64,000 bases of DNA from Oceanospirillum sediminis (GCF_014164585.1 NZ_JACJFM010000004.1:182580-246579); one strand, 5' to 3'. Counted from the stretch's first letter, positions 44,638 through 55,800 are shown. Numbers and translations: made by a program. The notes: generated by a model not told the origin, from the letters alone.

Positions 44638-44901
44638 AGCTTTTATCCTTTTTATTCATCAGCTCATCAGATAACAGGACATTCCCCTCTTAATATCAGG
44701 GTGAATCCCGTATAAATATCCGAACAAAAGTTTCTCTGCTGAACAGTGCAGTATTCTTCAGCCGTTACCGGAGAAGATCAAAGCACTTTTGCTCAGGTAT
44801 ATAGCAGAAGATTCCAGGCCAGATATGCTCCGACCCTGGTCAGCCTGGTCATTATGGGAAGACTACAAGCAGACAGAATAGATACAGATATGCTAAAAAT
44901 A

Positions 44902-44930
44902 AGCATACAGTTGAAAAAAGCAGCATACAG
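44902..44930. promoter_or_regulatory. Two direct repeats 20 bases apart upstream of MocR gene
   Basis: AGCATACAG at 44902-44910 and again at 44922-44930, spaced two helical turns apart, ending at the MocR ATG. MocR/GabR proteins are known to bind direct repeats. They are probably the operator controlling the divergent pair. Confidence 0.5.
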
Positions 44931-46364
44931 ATGCCATACCCCCCTGAAAAAAGAACAGACAGCGCTCACCTGTACCTGAACATAAGTCTTAAACTTAAGA
45001 AGTTACTCCGCCATCATACGGAACCAGAGCAAAAGCTTCCCAGCCTGAGGCAGATCAGCGAGGAGTTTAATATCAGCCTGAGTACGGCTCAGAGTGCCTA
45101 TCAGCAACTAATCGATGAAGGGCTGGTTCAGGTTCGTCCCCGTTCCGGGTATTTCCTGACACCGGACAAGCGCCAGCAGTCTCTGCAACCGCAAATGCCT
45201 GCAGCAACGCCGGGAGCCGAGCGGGTTAAAGTGAGCGAACTGGTTATTCGAATGTTGTCGCTGGCCCGGCAGAAGCCCGTCATCAACCTGGGCACAGCAG
45301 TACCTGAGCCAGAACTGATGCCGCTGGAAGAGCTGGCAAAAGTGCAGCGCCAGATCAGCCAGAGAACACATTGGGCTTATGGAGGCTACAGCCCGACAGG
45401 GGGTGAACCCGCGCTGCAGAAAGCACTGGCAGATTATCTTCATGAAAAAGAAATTCTCTGCCAGCCAGAGCAATTACTGATAACCAACGGATGTACTGAA
45501 GCACTCCGAATTGCACTGATCGAATGTACCCGGCCAGGAGATATTGTAGCCATTGAATCCCCGACCTATTTTACGATTCTTCAGCAACTGGAGAGTCTGG
45601 GCCTTAAGGCACTGGAAATTCCGACCTCACCAGAATCTGGTATGGATCTGGAGTTACTGTCCACCATGATGTCTGCTATCCGGGTTAACGCTTGCGTTGT
45701 CAATCCCGTTGGACATAATCCACTGGGATTTATTATGTCCGATCAGAAAAAGCGTCAGCTAATAGCACTGTGCCACAGTCATGGCACACGCCTGATCGAA
45801 GATGTCATTTACATGGATATGGCATACGATAGCCAGAAAGTTCTCCCTCTTAAGGCCCTTGATCAGCATCATGTTGTCAGTCAGTGTGGTTCATTTTCTA
45901 AAAGCCTGTCCCCCGCCCTCAGAGTCGGCTGGCTGATACCGGCAGGCACTCCGGCTCCGGCAACATCCAGTAAATTTCTGACCAATGTCAGTGTAAGTAC
46001 GCCCTGCCAGCTAAGCGTAGCCCGTATGCTGGAGAAGGGTCTCTACCAGAAAAGTGTCCGTAAAAATACCCGCTTACATGCCGGACGGGTACTACAGACC
46101 CGAGAGTGGATTCTGCAGCGTTTCCCGGAAGGCACCCGCGTTTCTCTTCCCCAGGCTGGTTTTATGCTGTGGGTAGAACTTCCTGAACCCTGGAAAGCGA
46201 TGCCCATACACCAGAAAGCACTGGAAAAAGGCGTATTGTTTCTGCCTGGTGATGTTTTTTCACCAACCAGCGACCTGTACAGCCGATACCTGCGTATTAA
46301 TTGCTGTGCCTGCAAACCTGAAGAAGTACTGGAAGGCATAAAACGAATCAGTCGTTGTTTCTGA
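44931..46364 (+). CDS. MocR/PdxR-family regulator (GntR-HTH fused to aminotransferase domain)
   Basis: A 477-residue regulator: an N-terminal GntR winged helix (LPSLRQISEEFNISLSTAQS, AYQQLIDEGLVQVRPRSGYF; about 25-85) and an aminotransferase-like domain (about 115-470) with ITNGCTEALRIALIE, NPVGHNPLGF, EDVIYMDMAY and PLP lysine in GSFSKSLSPALRVGW. MocR proteins bind PLP and an amino acid to switch DNA binding. No Shine-Dalgarno is visible before ATG 44931. It is divergent from the aminotransferase at 43480, the usual arrangement of regulator and target. Confidence 0.9.
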   Translation: MPYPPEKRTDSAHLYLNISLKLKKLLRHHTEPEQKLPSLRQISEEFNISLSTAQSAYQQLIDEGLVQVRPRSGYFLTPDKRQQSLQPQMPAATPGAERVKVSELVIRMLSLARQKPVINLGTAVPEPELMPLEELAKVQRQISQRTHWAYGGYSPTGGEPALQKALADYLHEKEILCQPEQLLITNGCTEALRIALIECTRPGDIVAIESPTYFTILQQLESLGLKALEIPTSPESGMDLELLSTMMSAIRVNACVVNPVGHNPLGFIMSDQKKRQLIALCHSHGTRLIEDVIYMDMAYDSQKVLPLKALDQHHVVSQCGSFSKSLSPALRVGWLIPAGTPAPATSSKFLTNVSVSTPCQLSVARMLEKGLYQKSVRKNTRLHAGRVLQTREWILQRFPEGTRVSLPQAGFMLWVELPEPWKAMPIHQKALEKGVLFLPGDVFSPTSDLYSRYLRINCCACKPEEVLEGIKRISRCF

Positions 46365-46376
46365 TTCGTTTTCTCT
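46340..46376 (+). terminator. Terminator of the MocR gene
   Basis: AAAACGAATCAG and CTGATTCGTTTT form a 12-base stem around TCGTTGTTT, overlapping the stop codon and ending in TTTTCTCT. Confidence 0.8.
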
Positions 46377-46519
46377 GGCATCCATGCAAACGATTTACGC
46401 ATGTACAGTCTGAGCTGCCGAATAAAAGTGTTTCTACAGTCAATGACATACTCTCCAGCCCTGACTGACTTTATTCCGGTACATAAGACTGTGTTTTATT
46501 TTCCTATGAGAGGTTATCT

Positions 46520-48313
46520 ATGATCACCTGGTTATGGCCCTTTATCCGGCCTTATAAAGCCCGGCTTATACTGGCAGTCATCGCTCTTATCAGTACAGCG
46601 GGTTTAACACTGGCACTGGGGCAGGGTGTTCGCCTGTTGTTTGATGAGGGTTTTGTCGCCCAGTCTCCAGAAGGCCTGGCCAATGCCCTGACAATATTCC
46701 TGATTCTGGTTGTTCTGGTATCCATCGGCGCATATTTTCGATTCTATATGGTGTCCTGGCTGGGCGAACGGGTTGTTGCCGATATCAGACAAAAGCTTTA
46801 CCAGCATCTGATCAGTCTTGACCCTGGCTTTTATGAAGACAATCTGTCGGGCGAAATCCAGAGCCGTCTGACAACCGATACCGCACTGTTACAGACGGTA
46901 ATAGGCTCATCACTATCTTTCGCCTTGAGAAATACCCTGACCTTTACCGGCGGTATTATTCTGATGTTTCTCAGCAATTTTAAACTGAGCCTTATCGTAT
47001 TGCTTGCGGTACCGGCTATTGTTTTCCCTGTCATCTGGTTTGGTCGTAAAGTGCGACGCTTGTCCCGGCAAAGTCAGGACAAAATTGCCGATACCGGAGC
47101 CTGGGCCGGTGAAAGCCTGCAGCATATTCGTATTGTACAGGCCTTCACACGGGAGGATATGGCCTGTCAGGAGTTTTCTCGCTCAGCAGAAGACGCTTTT
47201 GATACAGCCTTGAAACGTATCCGGCACAGAGCGACTCTGATTGCACTGGTAATGCTGCTGGTTATGGGGTCAGTGGCAGGAATGATCTGGATTGGTGGTA
47301 ATGATGTCATTACCGGAGAGCTTTCCGGGGGTGATCTGGCAGCCTTTGTCTTTTATGCCATTATGGTGGCAGGCTCTCTGGCTGCGGTCACAGAAGTATA
47401 TGGAGAAGTTCAGCGCGCTGCCGGAGCAGCAGAGCGCATCCAGGAACTGATGGCTGCTCAGAGCTCTATTCGTTCTCCTGACGAAAGCCAGGCATCAGGA
47501 CAGGATATCAGCCAGCACTCTTCGTCAGACAAAACAGAGATCAACTATGACTCTCTGATCTCTTTCAGGGATATCAGCTTTACTTATCCGACTCGCCCTG
47601 ACTCACCCGCTATCAAACATCTGACACTGGATATCCATCCGGGGGAACGCATTGCTCTGGTGGGGCCTTCAGGCGCTGGTAAATCGACTCTGTTCGATCT
47701 GCTATTACGATTCAGAGACCCTCAGCAAGGACAGATATCTATCCATAATCAGCCGTTACCAGAATGGAATCTGCAACAACTGAGAAACATGTTTGCGCTG
47801 GTTCCTCAGCAGCCAGCTCTGTTTACAGGCAGTATTATGGATAATCTGCGTTATGGCGCTCCGGATGCGACAGAGGAGGAGATCATACAAGCAGCCAGAG
47901 CGGCTCATGCCGATGAGTTTATCCGGCAACTTCCGGATCAGTATCACTCCTTTCTGGGGGAGCAGGGAATACGGCTCTCTGGCGGCCAGAAACAACGTCT
48001 GGCCATTGCCCGGGCGATTCTGCGCGACCCACAGATACTGCTTCTGGATGAAGCAACCAGTGCTCTGGATGCCCAGAGCGAGCGCCTGGTTCAACAGGCT
48101 CTGGATGAACTGATGGAGAACAGAACAACCCTTATTATTGCCCACAGACTGGCCACCGTTATCCATGCAGACCGTATTGCTGTCTTTGACCAGGGCGAGC
48201 TTAAAGCCGTAGGCCATCACCAGCAGTTACTGGAAGCCTCTCCCCTTTACAAAAAACTGGCCCGGCTGCAATTTCAGGGAGCATCCGCTGAGCTGGATGA
48301 CTACCATTCATAA
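46520..48313 (+). CDS. MsbA-like ABC exporter (fused permease-ATPase)
   Basis: A 597-residue half-transporter: six membrane helices in about 1-310, then an ATPase domain with Walker A GPSGAGKSTLFDLL, ABC signature LSGGQKQRLAIARAIL, Walker B ILLLDEATSALD and the switch histidine IIAHRLATV. It forms a homodimer. The group contains lipid and drug exporters; lack of the essential msbA genetic context (no lpxK nearby) leaves the substrate open. The gene is single, with a hairpin 30 bases after its stop. Confidence 0.9.
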   Translation: MITWLWPFIRPYKARLILAVIALISTAGLTLALGQGVRLLFDEGFVAQSPEGLANALTIFLILVVLVSIGAYFRFYMVSWLGERVVADIRQKLYQHLISLDPGFYEDNLSGEIQSRLTTDTALLQTVIGSSLSFALRNTLTFTGGIILMFLSNFKLSLIVLLAVPAIVFPVIWFGRKVRRLSRQSQDKIADTGAWAGESLQHIRIVQAFTREDMACQEFSRSAEDAFDTALKRIRHRATLIALVMLLVMGSVAGMIWIGGNDVITGELSGGDLAAFVFYAIMVAGSLAAVTEVYGEVQRAAGAAERIQELMAAQSSIRSPDESQASGQDISQHSSSDKTEINYDSLISFRDISFTYPTRPDSPAIKHLTLDIHPGERIALVGPSGAGKSTLFDLLLRFRDPQQGQISIHNQPLPEWNLQQLRNMFALVPQQPALFTGSIMDNLRYGAPDATEEEIIQAARAAHADEFIRQLPDQYHSFLGEQGIRLSGGQKQRLAIARAILRDPQILLLDEATSALDAQSERLVQQALDELMENRTTLIIAHRLATVIHADRIAVFDQGELKAVGHHQQLLEASPLYKKLARLQFQGASAELDDYHS

Positions 48314-48342
48314 TAATCTTATCTCTTCTCGCTATTCTCGAA

Positions 48343-48364
48343 TTCCCGGCCACGATGCCGGGAA
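48343..48364 (+). terminator. Hairpin after the ABC exporter gene
   Basis: TTCCCGGC, loop CACGAT, GCCGGGAA: an eight-base perfect stem 30 bases past the stop. Confidence 0.6.
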
Positions 48365-48470
48365 CTCTCACATCATTTGATATGTCATCATTACCGCACA
48401 TTATTCCCTGAGCTCCTGAACAGAAGTTTCTATGTAAGATAGAGCCATAATTTCCTACCAGCAGCTAGAG

Positions 48471-48493
48471 AATATCGAAATATTTTTATTCAG
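48471..48493 (+). promoter_or_regulatory. Shared upstream box, copy C
   Basis: AATATCGAAATA directly followed by TTTTTATTCAG. It matches copy A (29959) at 22 of 23 positions, with GCCATA at the same 21-base distance upstream. Here it is 290 bases from the next gene. Confidence 0.5.
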
Positions 48494-48782
48494 CCAGCTA
48501 TGAAATAAGATATAAAAACCACATCAGATAATACAACTATTTTGCAAGAGCCTGCATACCATTCAAAAAGCCACCAGCAATAAAAAACAATAAGAGCAAT
48601 CACTCTAACGACAATATATATCGCCTTTTAAAAATTACACTTATAAAAACAACAGACACACTGATTACAATCTATTACACATATACTGACATCACATATA
48701 AAAAAAAAATAAAATCATTCTGTTCAAAGATAAATAATAAACCTGATTTACCCGGACCTGATAAGCAAAAAAGGAGTTTACC

Positions 48783-50489
48783 TTGAAACTTAAACTAACA
48801 GGGCTGTGTCTTGCGACTACAGCTATTCTTAGTGGCTGTAACTACCTTCAGCCCGGTAATAAAGATCTGGCTCTCAACAACAATGATGCTCCTAAAGACG
48901 CCTGGTCATCAGCCAGTGAAGAGGAAATCAACACAATTCATTATATGAAGCAGGGTTGGGATGATGCCACTCGGGCTGACTTCTGGCATATGAGCCAGGG
49001 TAGTCGTTTCTTACCTTACGACATGTTTATAAACCTGGAACAGAGAGATAGTAAAAAACTTATTCTTGCACCAGACAATATAATTAAATACCGTTATATT
49101 CCTCAAAATAAAAGCTACTGGAACCCTGATGGACTCCCCATTGGTTTTACTAAGGACGTACAGAAAAACAAAAATGATTCCAGCAAAATTGAAGCCTCCT
49201 ATGCTGGCCTTAATTGTTCTGCATGTCACACATCGGTAATCACCTATAAAGGTGATGCTATGTTAATTGATGGTGCACCGACCCAGGCAGATTTTCAGTC
49301 TTTCTTTACAGATATGACGGCAGCGCTTAAAGCCACATATATGGACCCTAAAAAGTTTGATCGTTTTGCTGAACGTATGCTGAAAGAGCAGAGCAATAAC
49401 CCTGAGGCTCGCCAGCAATTGTTAACCGAGCTCGGAAAGTGGACTCGTATACGCAGCGAACGGGAGCTGATGAATAAAACAGAAGTAGCATACGGCAACG
49501 CCCGTGTTGATGCTTTCGGAGAAATATTTAATGCTGTTTCTGCAACAAACCTGCGAGTGCCTGAAAATGCCTCTCCACCAGATGCACCGGTCAGCTATCC
49601 ATTCCTGTGGGGCACTGCCCAGTCTGATGTCGTGCAGTGGAATGGGATTGCATCGAATAAACCACCCGGTCCACTGGCACGTAATGCCGGTGAAGTACTG
49701 GGCGTATTTGGCGATATTCAAGTCAGTAATCGTTTCGGCAAACTGGGTTATAAGTCTTCTGTTCAGATCAAAAATCTGGCAGTCATGGAGAAATGGATCG
49801 AACAACTGCATCCACCGGCCTGGCCTGAAGATATCCTTCCCCCAATTAACAAGGACATGGCAGCCAGAGGGGAAAAAATCTATGAGCTGAACTGTGCATC
49901 CTGCCACGAAAAAGTGGCCCCTATGGATACTTATCGCTCAGTAATGGTATCTCAGACAGCGATTGGCACTGATCCGGTTATGGCCAGAAATGCTTTACGC
50001 ACGGCTTATACAGGCATTCTTCAGGGCGAAAAAGTCGGCGTTATTGGCGGAGAAAAATTCGGAGAGGAAGCACTGAAGGCTGAAATTCTGAAAAACCAGG
50101 TACTGGGCTTATTGGTTAATCGGCCCTTCTCCACACTGACTGCAGCTCAAATAGAATATCTGAAGGTAAAAAGCAGTCGCCCATGGAAAAACCCGGAAAG
50201 TTACAAAGCCCGTCCACTGAATGGAATCTGGGCCACAGCCCCCTATCTGCATAACGGGTCGGTTCCGACTCTGGATGACCTGTTGAAAAAGCCTGAGGAG
50301 CGCCCGGAAACCTTTAAACTGGGTAGCTGGGATATTGATCCGATCAAAGTTGGTATGGCTCAGAACAGTGCGTCAGCTTTCACTTTTGATACCCGACTGT
50401 ATGGCAACAGTAATAAAGGCCATACTTATGGTACTAACCTTTCTCCTTACAACCGAAAAGCACTGATTGAATACCTGAAAACACTGTAA
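48783..50489 (+). CDS. Diheme cytochrome c lipoprotein (cytochrome c peroxidase-like)
   Basis: A 568-residue exported lipoprotein: lipobox ILSGC (Cys19) and two heme sites, C145SACH and C371ASCH. The second half (ARGEKIYELNCASCH, ARPLNGIWATAPYLHNGSVPTLDDLL) resembles diheme cytochrome c peroxidase and MauG-related proteins, annotated as di-heme cytochrome C peroxidase. Peroxidase or oxidase activity is not shown. The start is TTG 48783, six bases after AGGAG, and it begins the signal peptide. The upstream region carries the shared box. Confidence 0.85.
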   Translation: MKLKLTGLCLATTAILSGCNYLQPGNKDLALNNNDAPKDAWSSASEEEINTIHYMKQGWDDATRADFWHMSQGSRFLPYDMFINLEQRDSKKLILAPDNIIKYRYIPQNKSYWNPDGLPIGFTKDVQKNKNDSSKIEASYAGLNCSACHTSVITYKGDAMLIDGAPTQADFQSFFTDMTAALKATYMDPKKFDRFAERMLKEQSNNPEARQQLLTELGKWTRIRSERELMNKTEVAYGNARVDAFGEIFNAVSATNLRVPENASPPDAPVSYPFLWGTAQSDVVQWNGIASNKPPGPLARNAGEVLGVFGDIQVSNRFGKLGYKSSVQIKNLAVMEKWIEQLHPPAWPEDILPPINKDMAARGEKIYELNCASCHEKVAPMDTYRSVMVSQTAIGTDPVMARNALRTAYTGILQGEKVGVIGGEKFGEEALKAEILKNQVLGLLVNRPFSTLTAAQIEYLKVKSSRPWKNPESYKARPLNGIWATAPYLHNGSVPTLDDLLKKPEERPETFKLGSWDIDPIKVGMAQNSASAFTFDTRLYGNSNKGHTYGTNLSPYNRKALIEYLKTL

Positions 50490-50510
50490 AACCAGCGCTT
50501 CAGCGACCCT

Positions 50511-50546
50511 GATCAGCATATTCCGGCTACAATGGAATATGCTGAT
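50511..50546. terminator. Hairpin between convergent genes
   Basis: ATCAGCATATTCC and GGAATATGCTGAT form a 13-base perfect stem with a nine-base loop, between the cytochrome and GGDEF-EAL genes. Confidence 0.65.
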
Positions 50547-50561
50547 ACTCAAGCAGAAACC

Positions 50562-52715
50562 CTATACGTCAGATACCGGCTCTTCAGCCCCCTGTTCACA
50601 AGCAATTGCTATCAGCAGCTCATCAACAGGCAAGCCCTTACCATATTTAAACCCCTGTGCGACACTAGCACCTGCCAGTTTTGCCTGCATCTCTTCGTGA
50701 TGATTTTCGATGCCCTCCACCACAGTGGCCAGCCCCAGATTTCTGGCCAGAAATAACAGGCTTTCAAATAGAGCAAAATCCCCCTGATCACCTGAACACA
50801 GACGAGAGGTGTAGCTCCGATCAATTTTCAGCCCGCTGACAGGAAACTCCTTCAGATATGACAGAGAAGCATACCCGGTACCAAAATCATCCAGCATAAT
50901 CACTATGCCCGCTGATCGCAGACGCTGAAGCTGTTCAATAACCACATCGTCTTTTTCCAGCAAGGCTGTTTCAGTCAGCTCAACACTTAATGTTTCAGGT
51001 AAGACTTTATATTCTCTGACCCGTTTCAAAACCAGATCAGCAACATCATGGTAAAAAAACTGAGCGGCTGAAACATTGAGCGAAACTTTTACCGGATAAC
51101 CATGCTGACGGCATAAACGAGGAATATCTCTGATCACCTGATTAATCACAAACTCGCCCAGCTCTTGAATAATTGGCGACTGCTCTGCAACCGGAAAGAA
51201 CTCAGCCGGACTGATAAAGCCCAGCTCGGAGTGCTGCCAGCGCATCAGAGCTTCATACCCTGTCACCAGTCCTGTTTCCAGACTGACCTGAGGCTGATAA
51301 ATCATATAGAGTTCGTTACGCGTTCTGGCTCCCTGAAGTGCCTGTTCCAGAATATAATGCCTCTGCAGCCTGACGTTCATCTCATCTTCAAAATAAACGA
51401 CTCGATTCTTGCCCTGCTTTTTAGCCTCATTCAGTGCAATGGTGGCATTATTCTGAATATCCGCTGCCGAACGACCATTATCCGGGTAAGATGCAATACC
51501 TATACTGGCCTGCATCCCGTGCAGAATTTTTTGCCCCCCTGCCGGAGGGTTAAACAGACCCATTAATCTCTGATGCAAACTATCCGTTCCATGTCGGGAT
51601 ATTGGTCCCAGCAGAACAATACCAAACTCATCACCGCCAAAACGGATAAAAAGGATATGGCGATCAGAAAAAGCCCACTGATCTGCCCATTGCTCAGTCT
51701 CCACACGGCAATGCTCGACTACCTTTTTCAATAGCTCATCACCAGCATGTAACCCACGGGTTTCGTTAAACCACTTAAAATTGTCCAGATCCAGCAGCAA
51801 AAGAGTGACAGCACTTTCAGGCTGATCTGAAATAAACTCAGCGACCTTACGCTCAAAAAAAGTACGATTCCCGGCTCCGGTTAAAGTGTCATTAAACGCC
51901 AGCTTCTCAATATTGCGGACATTATTACGAATCTGGATCGCCATATTACGGAAGGCACTGCCCAGTCGACTGAATTCATCACCTTTGCAAAGCAGAGGCG
52001 GTAAGTCCCATCGTCCCAGAGCCAGTGTCTGAGAGTATTCCATCAGAGCCTGAACCGGTCGGCTGATGCTGTGGGATAGTAAACCACTTAACAACAATGC
52101 CAGGCAGGCAAAAGAGACTATCAGATAAATCAAAAAACGCAGAAACTGTTGTTCTGACTGATCAAGTACTTCTGATATGGCCAGATCAGCTTCCCGCACA
52201 GATTGATGTACCGGATTCAGAGACAGCCAGAGCAACACACCACCCACTCTCTCCCCCTGATAAAAGACGGGGTGATTCATCAGTAACTGGTCAGAAAGTA
52301 CTCGAAACCCAGCATCCTGAAGGGATATTCTCACTGGCAGAATGTTCTGAACAAAACTACCAAAGTGCTCTATACCCGAAGTACCATCATGAAGAATATG
52401 CCCATTGAGGTCATACACCAGCGCCTGATGCACCAGCGGTGTCGAAGCTATCAGATCAAGCTGCTCATCAATTTCGACCAGATTACTCTGGTAAACGGGG
52501 TAAGCAATACTGGCGGACATCGCTTCCAGCAACACTTCACTTCTGGTAACAACCTCATTAATCAGTGAGTCCGTCACCTTTTCCTGACTGACCTCGGAAA
52601 CAGAACGATGTAACTTCTGCAACTCTCCATAAACAGCCAGGGAAAATAACAGCATTAACGTGACAGCGAATACAGAAAAAAGTATCAGATATTTCGTTTT
52701 CAGAGACATCTTCAT
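50562..52715 (-). CDS. Membrane-bound GGDEF-EAL c-di-GMP enzyme
   Basis: A 717-residue protein: membrane helix at about 8-30, a periplasmic sensor region, second helix at about 193-215, HAMP (about 216-270), GGDEF domain with intact RFGGDEFGIVL and EAL domain with intact YEALMRWQH, QFFYHDVADL and DDFGTGYASLSYLKEFP. Both c-di-GMP synthesis and breakdown are possible; which dominates is unknown. It ends near a hairpin and is followed on the same strand, 97 bases upstream, by the hybrid kinase gene. They may share a signalling function. Confidence 0.93.
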   Translation of the reverse strand: MKMSLKTKYLILFSVFAVTLMLLFSLAVYGELQKLHRSVSEVSQEKVTDSLINEVVTRSEVLLEAMSASIAYPVYQSNLVEIDEQLDLIASTPLVHQALVYDLNGHILHDGTSGIEHFGSFVQNILPVRISLQDAGFRVLSDQLLMNHPVFYQGERVGGVLLWLSLNPVHQSVREADLAISEVLDQSEQQFLRFLIYLIVSFACLALLLSGLLSHSISRPVQALMEYSQTLALGRWDLPPLLCKGDEFSRLGSAFRNMAIQIRNNVRNIEKLAFNDTLTGAGNRTFFERKVAEFISDQPESAVTLLLLDLDNFKWFNETRGLHAGDELLKKVVEHCRVETEQWADQWAFSDRHILFIRFGGDEFGIVLLGPISRHGTDSLHQRLMGLFNPPAGGQKILHGMQASIGIASYPDNGRSAADIQNNATIALNEAKKQGKNRVVYFEDEMNVRLQRHYILEQALQGARTRNELYMIYQPQVSLETGLVTGYEALMRWQHSELGFISPAEFFPVAEQSPIIQELGEFVINQVIRDIPRLCRQHGYPVKVSLNVSAAQFFYHDVADLVLKRVREYKVLPETLSVELTETALLEKDDVVIEQLQRLRSAGIVIMLDDFGTGYASLSYLKEFPVSGLKIDRSYTSRLCSGDQGDFALFESLLFLARNLGLATVVEGIENHHEEMQAKLAGASVAQGFKYGKGLPVDELLIAIACEQGAEEPVSDV

Positions 52716-52812
52716 TGAGTTTCTCCAGCCCGATACCCGCCTGGAATAAAGTCAGTCATATTCATAAATCAACAAGATCCCTCATTGCTTGCTGAGGCAC
52801 TCAACCTGTACA

Positions 52813-55800
52813 TCAGTTCATGTAACGTTGTATGACTGCAATCAATACGGAAACATCAACCGGTTTGCACAGGTAATCATCAAAACCAGACTCCAGTGCC
52901 TGATTAATAGCCTCTTGCTCCACATCTCCGCTCAAAGCAATAACAGGAACCTCCTGCCCCTCTCCCAGTGAACGAATGGCTTCCAATACATCAATACCAC
53001 TGACATCATGCAAGTGCATATCCAGTAAGACCATATCCGGTGTTTTATCAAGAAACTGTTCGATGCCTTGTTCAGCATTGATCGCCAGCCGAAGCCCAAC
53101 AGCACCGCCATCCCGGTTTATTTTTTCGACTACCTGACTCACTAACCGCTGTCCGGAGCGTTCATCTTCAATATAAAGAACGTCAAAATACTCTGCTGCC
53201 ATGCAACCCAACTCAATAGAATCATCACTAACCTGAGGATCTGCTGACTCAGGCGCCAGGTCTGGAAAAGCATCCTGCGGCGCAACAGATGCCATAAAAG
53301 GATGAACTACATCCGTCATCCGGGCAGTAACCGGAAACGAAACGGTAAAGCAACTACCTTTGCCCGGTTCCGATGTGACCCTGATATTCCCCTCCATTAA
53401 TTCAACCAGATGCCGGGCAACAGCCAGCCCATTGCCCACGCCCTGCGACAGAAGCCCTTCAGCCGTTTCAAATGGCAAAAATACTTTCTCCAGGAAATCC
53501 GGATCAATCCCCTGCCCGGTATCTGTTACCACCAGCTCACAACTCCTGTCGCCTGACACCAGATCAACTGAAACAGAACCTCCAGGCTGGTTATACTGAA
53601 TCGCATTGTCTATCAGGCAATGCACAACCTGTTTCAGACGCTCTGGATCGCCATGAATATTAATCACTTCTGATGACAGGTTTGTTGACAGGACAATCTC
53701 TTTTTTCTCTGCAGATTCAGCCAGTTCTGGCAATAAATCCTGTACAACCGCTGAAAGATTCACATCCTGCAGATTAACTTCCAGCTCTTTATTTTCCATC
53801 TGGGAAAGCTCCAGAATATCATCTACCAGCTTCAGAATTTTTTGTCCGGATTCTTCAATATGAAAGAGATGATCAGCCTGCTCTTCATTCAAATTGTCCT
53901 GATCCATTACCATTAACTGACTAAAACCGAGGATCGCGTTCAGAGGTGTTCGGAACTCATGACTCATTCTGGAAAGAAAATCAGTCTTAGCCTGGCTGGC
54001 CACTTCAGCCCGGTCTTTCTCAATTAACAGATTCTGTTCGGCCCTTACCCGCTCACGATCATTCTCATACCCGGCCAGCAGCGCAGCACAAGTTGCAACC
54101 CAGGAATCAAACACACCAGGATTATTCCAGCCTCTAATATCCTGTAACAGAATAGTGAAAGACATCTGAATATCTTCTCCAACCAGAATAGGCAGGATAA
54201 TCAGCCCTGGAGACAATTGCGTGTTATCCAGTCTGCAGTGTTGCGGAAGATCCCATTGCGCCATAGTAATAATTTCAGGGCCGATATGGCTATTATGGGT
54301 ATACCACTGTTGCAGACAATCCTGACACCACTGAATAATCAAATGTCGGCACTCCTCACTAAGCCAGTCATAGCCAGGATCTGCTAACTCATAGCATTTG
54401 GACATATTCAGTGTACAGCTCAGAGATTCAGTCAGCAGACAAACCCCATAACCCGCTCCCACCAGAGACATCAGATCTGTCAACTGCTTTTCAAAGTCAG
54501 GCTTCTTATCAAAATCGCAGATGAAACGGGTCTGCATAGTCGTCAGGCTACTGAGCAGGTGATTATGAAACTGGCGCAGGTGCTCCTGCTGTTTACGTTC
54601 AGTAATATCCCGGACCAGAGCAGAAATACGATTATCTGAGGCTCGGGCCATCCTCAACTCAAGGAACTGACAGTGCGGGCCTGAGAGGCGCTGTATCTCA
54701 GTAAAATAGCGGCCATCGTTTTTCAGCGCCTGCTCCAGAATGGCAATATCCAGAGCAAAACTGTCAAACAGAGTCTGACCGATGACAATATCCAGTACAT
54801 CATTACTGCCGACAGGCTGCTGAAAGTGCATCACTTCAAAGCGAGAGTTCATCACCAGAAGCAGATCGGGTATTGATTCAAGTAGCGCTTTATTCTCTTC
54901 TTCCCGTGCTTCCAGTTCTTTTGAAGTAATACTCAGCTTATCAGTCAGCTGCGTCCTGCTACGATACAGATCAGCTTCGAGCTGTTTCTTATGGGTGATA
55001 TCACGGGCAAAAATACAGACAAAGGAGTCTGTCCTGCTGCTGTAAAAACTCATATGGGTTTCAGCCGGAAAAGAAGAACCGCTTTTCTTAACCAGAGCCG
55101 CTTCATGCTGCACCTTTTCACCCCGACGAACACGCCCCCAGATAAGACTCCAGCCATCATCACTCAGGGCTGCATCGATGTCTTTAAGAGCAAAAGATTC
55201 AAGTTCAGCCGGAGAATAACCCAGAACGGAAGTGGCCGTTTTATTCAGATATACCAGTCGTCCCTCTTTATTAACCCAGAAAACCAGTTCTGCTGCATGA
55301 TCCAGCGCCTGGCTGCGTCGTCTCAACTGATTTCTTTCATCATAGCTATCAGTAATATCATTAATTTCGACCAGAACATTACCGCCATCTTCATGAGCAG
55401 TAAAACGACAGGACACGTTATACTTTCGATGCTTTAAACGCCAGACACCATAAAACAGCTCTTTCCCACTATCTCTGAGCAGCGCGGCAAATTCAGGGGC
55501 AGAGTATCCATCTTCAGTCTGAAGATTAAGTGCCAGCTCAATCAGTAGCGACTGCATCTCTTTTTTGCCTGTATCCGTATTACCGGATAACAGCTCTCTC
55601 GCTATAGCATTGGTTTTAACAACCTGCCCCAGACTATCCAGAATCAGAAACGCCCGACGCCCTTTGGCAAAGACGACTTCTCCCACAAACTCTGAACCAT
55701 CCCCCGTCCAGTAACGCTTGTACGCCCGAGCGCGACTGGCCAGAATACCCGCCAGGGCTGCCAGTATGATGAGAACATACAGGATATAAACCGACTGCAT

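Larger units (their letters stand above)
48314..48782. other. AT-rich upstream region of the diheme cytochrome
   Basis: About 470 bases with no gene. It contains a terminator hairpin at 48343 and the shared box at 48471; 48520-48770 is very AT-rich and holds no element I can name. Confidence 0.45.

Noticed and set aside
44746-44979. 77-residue frame upstream of and overlapping the MocR gene
   Set aside because: No ribosome site, protein-unlike composition, and it runs across the operator-like direct repeats.
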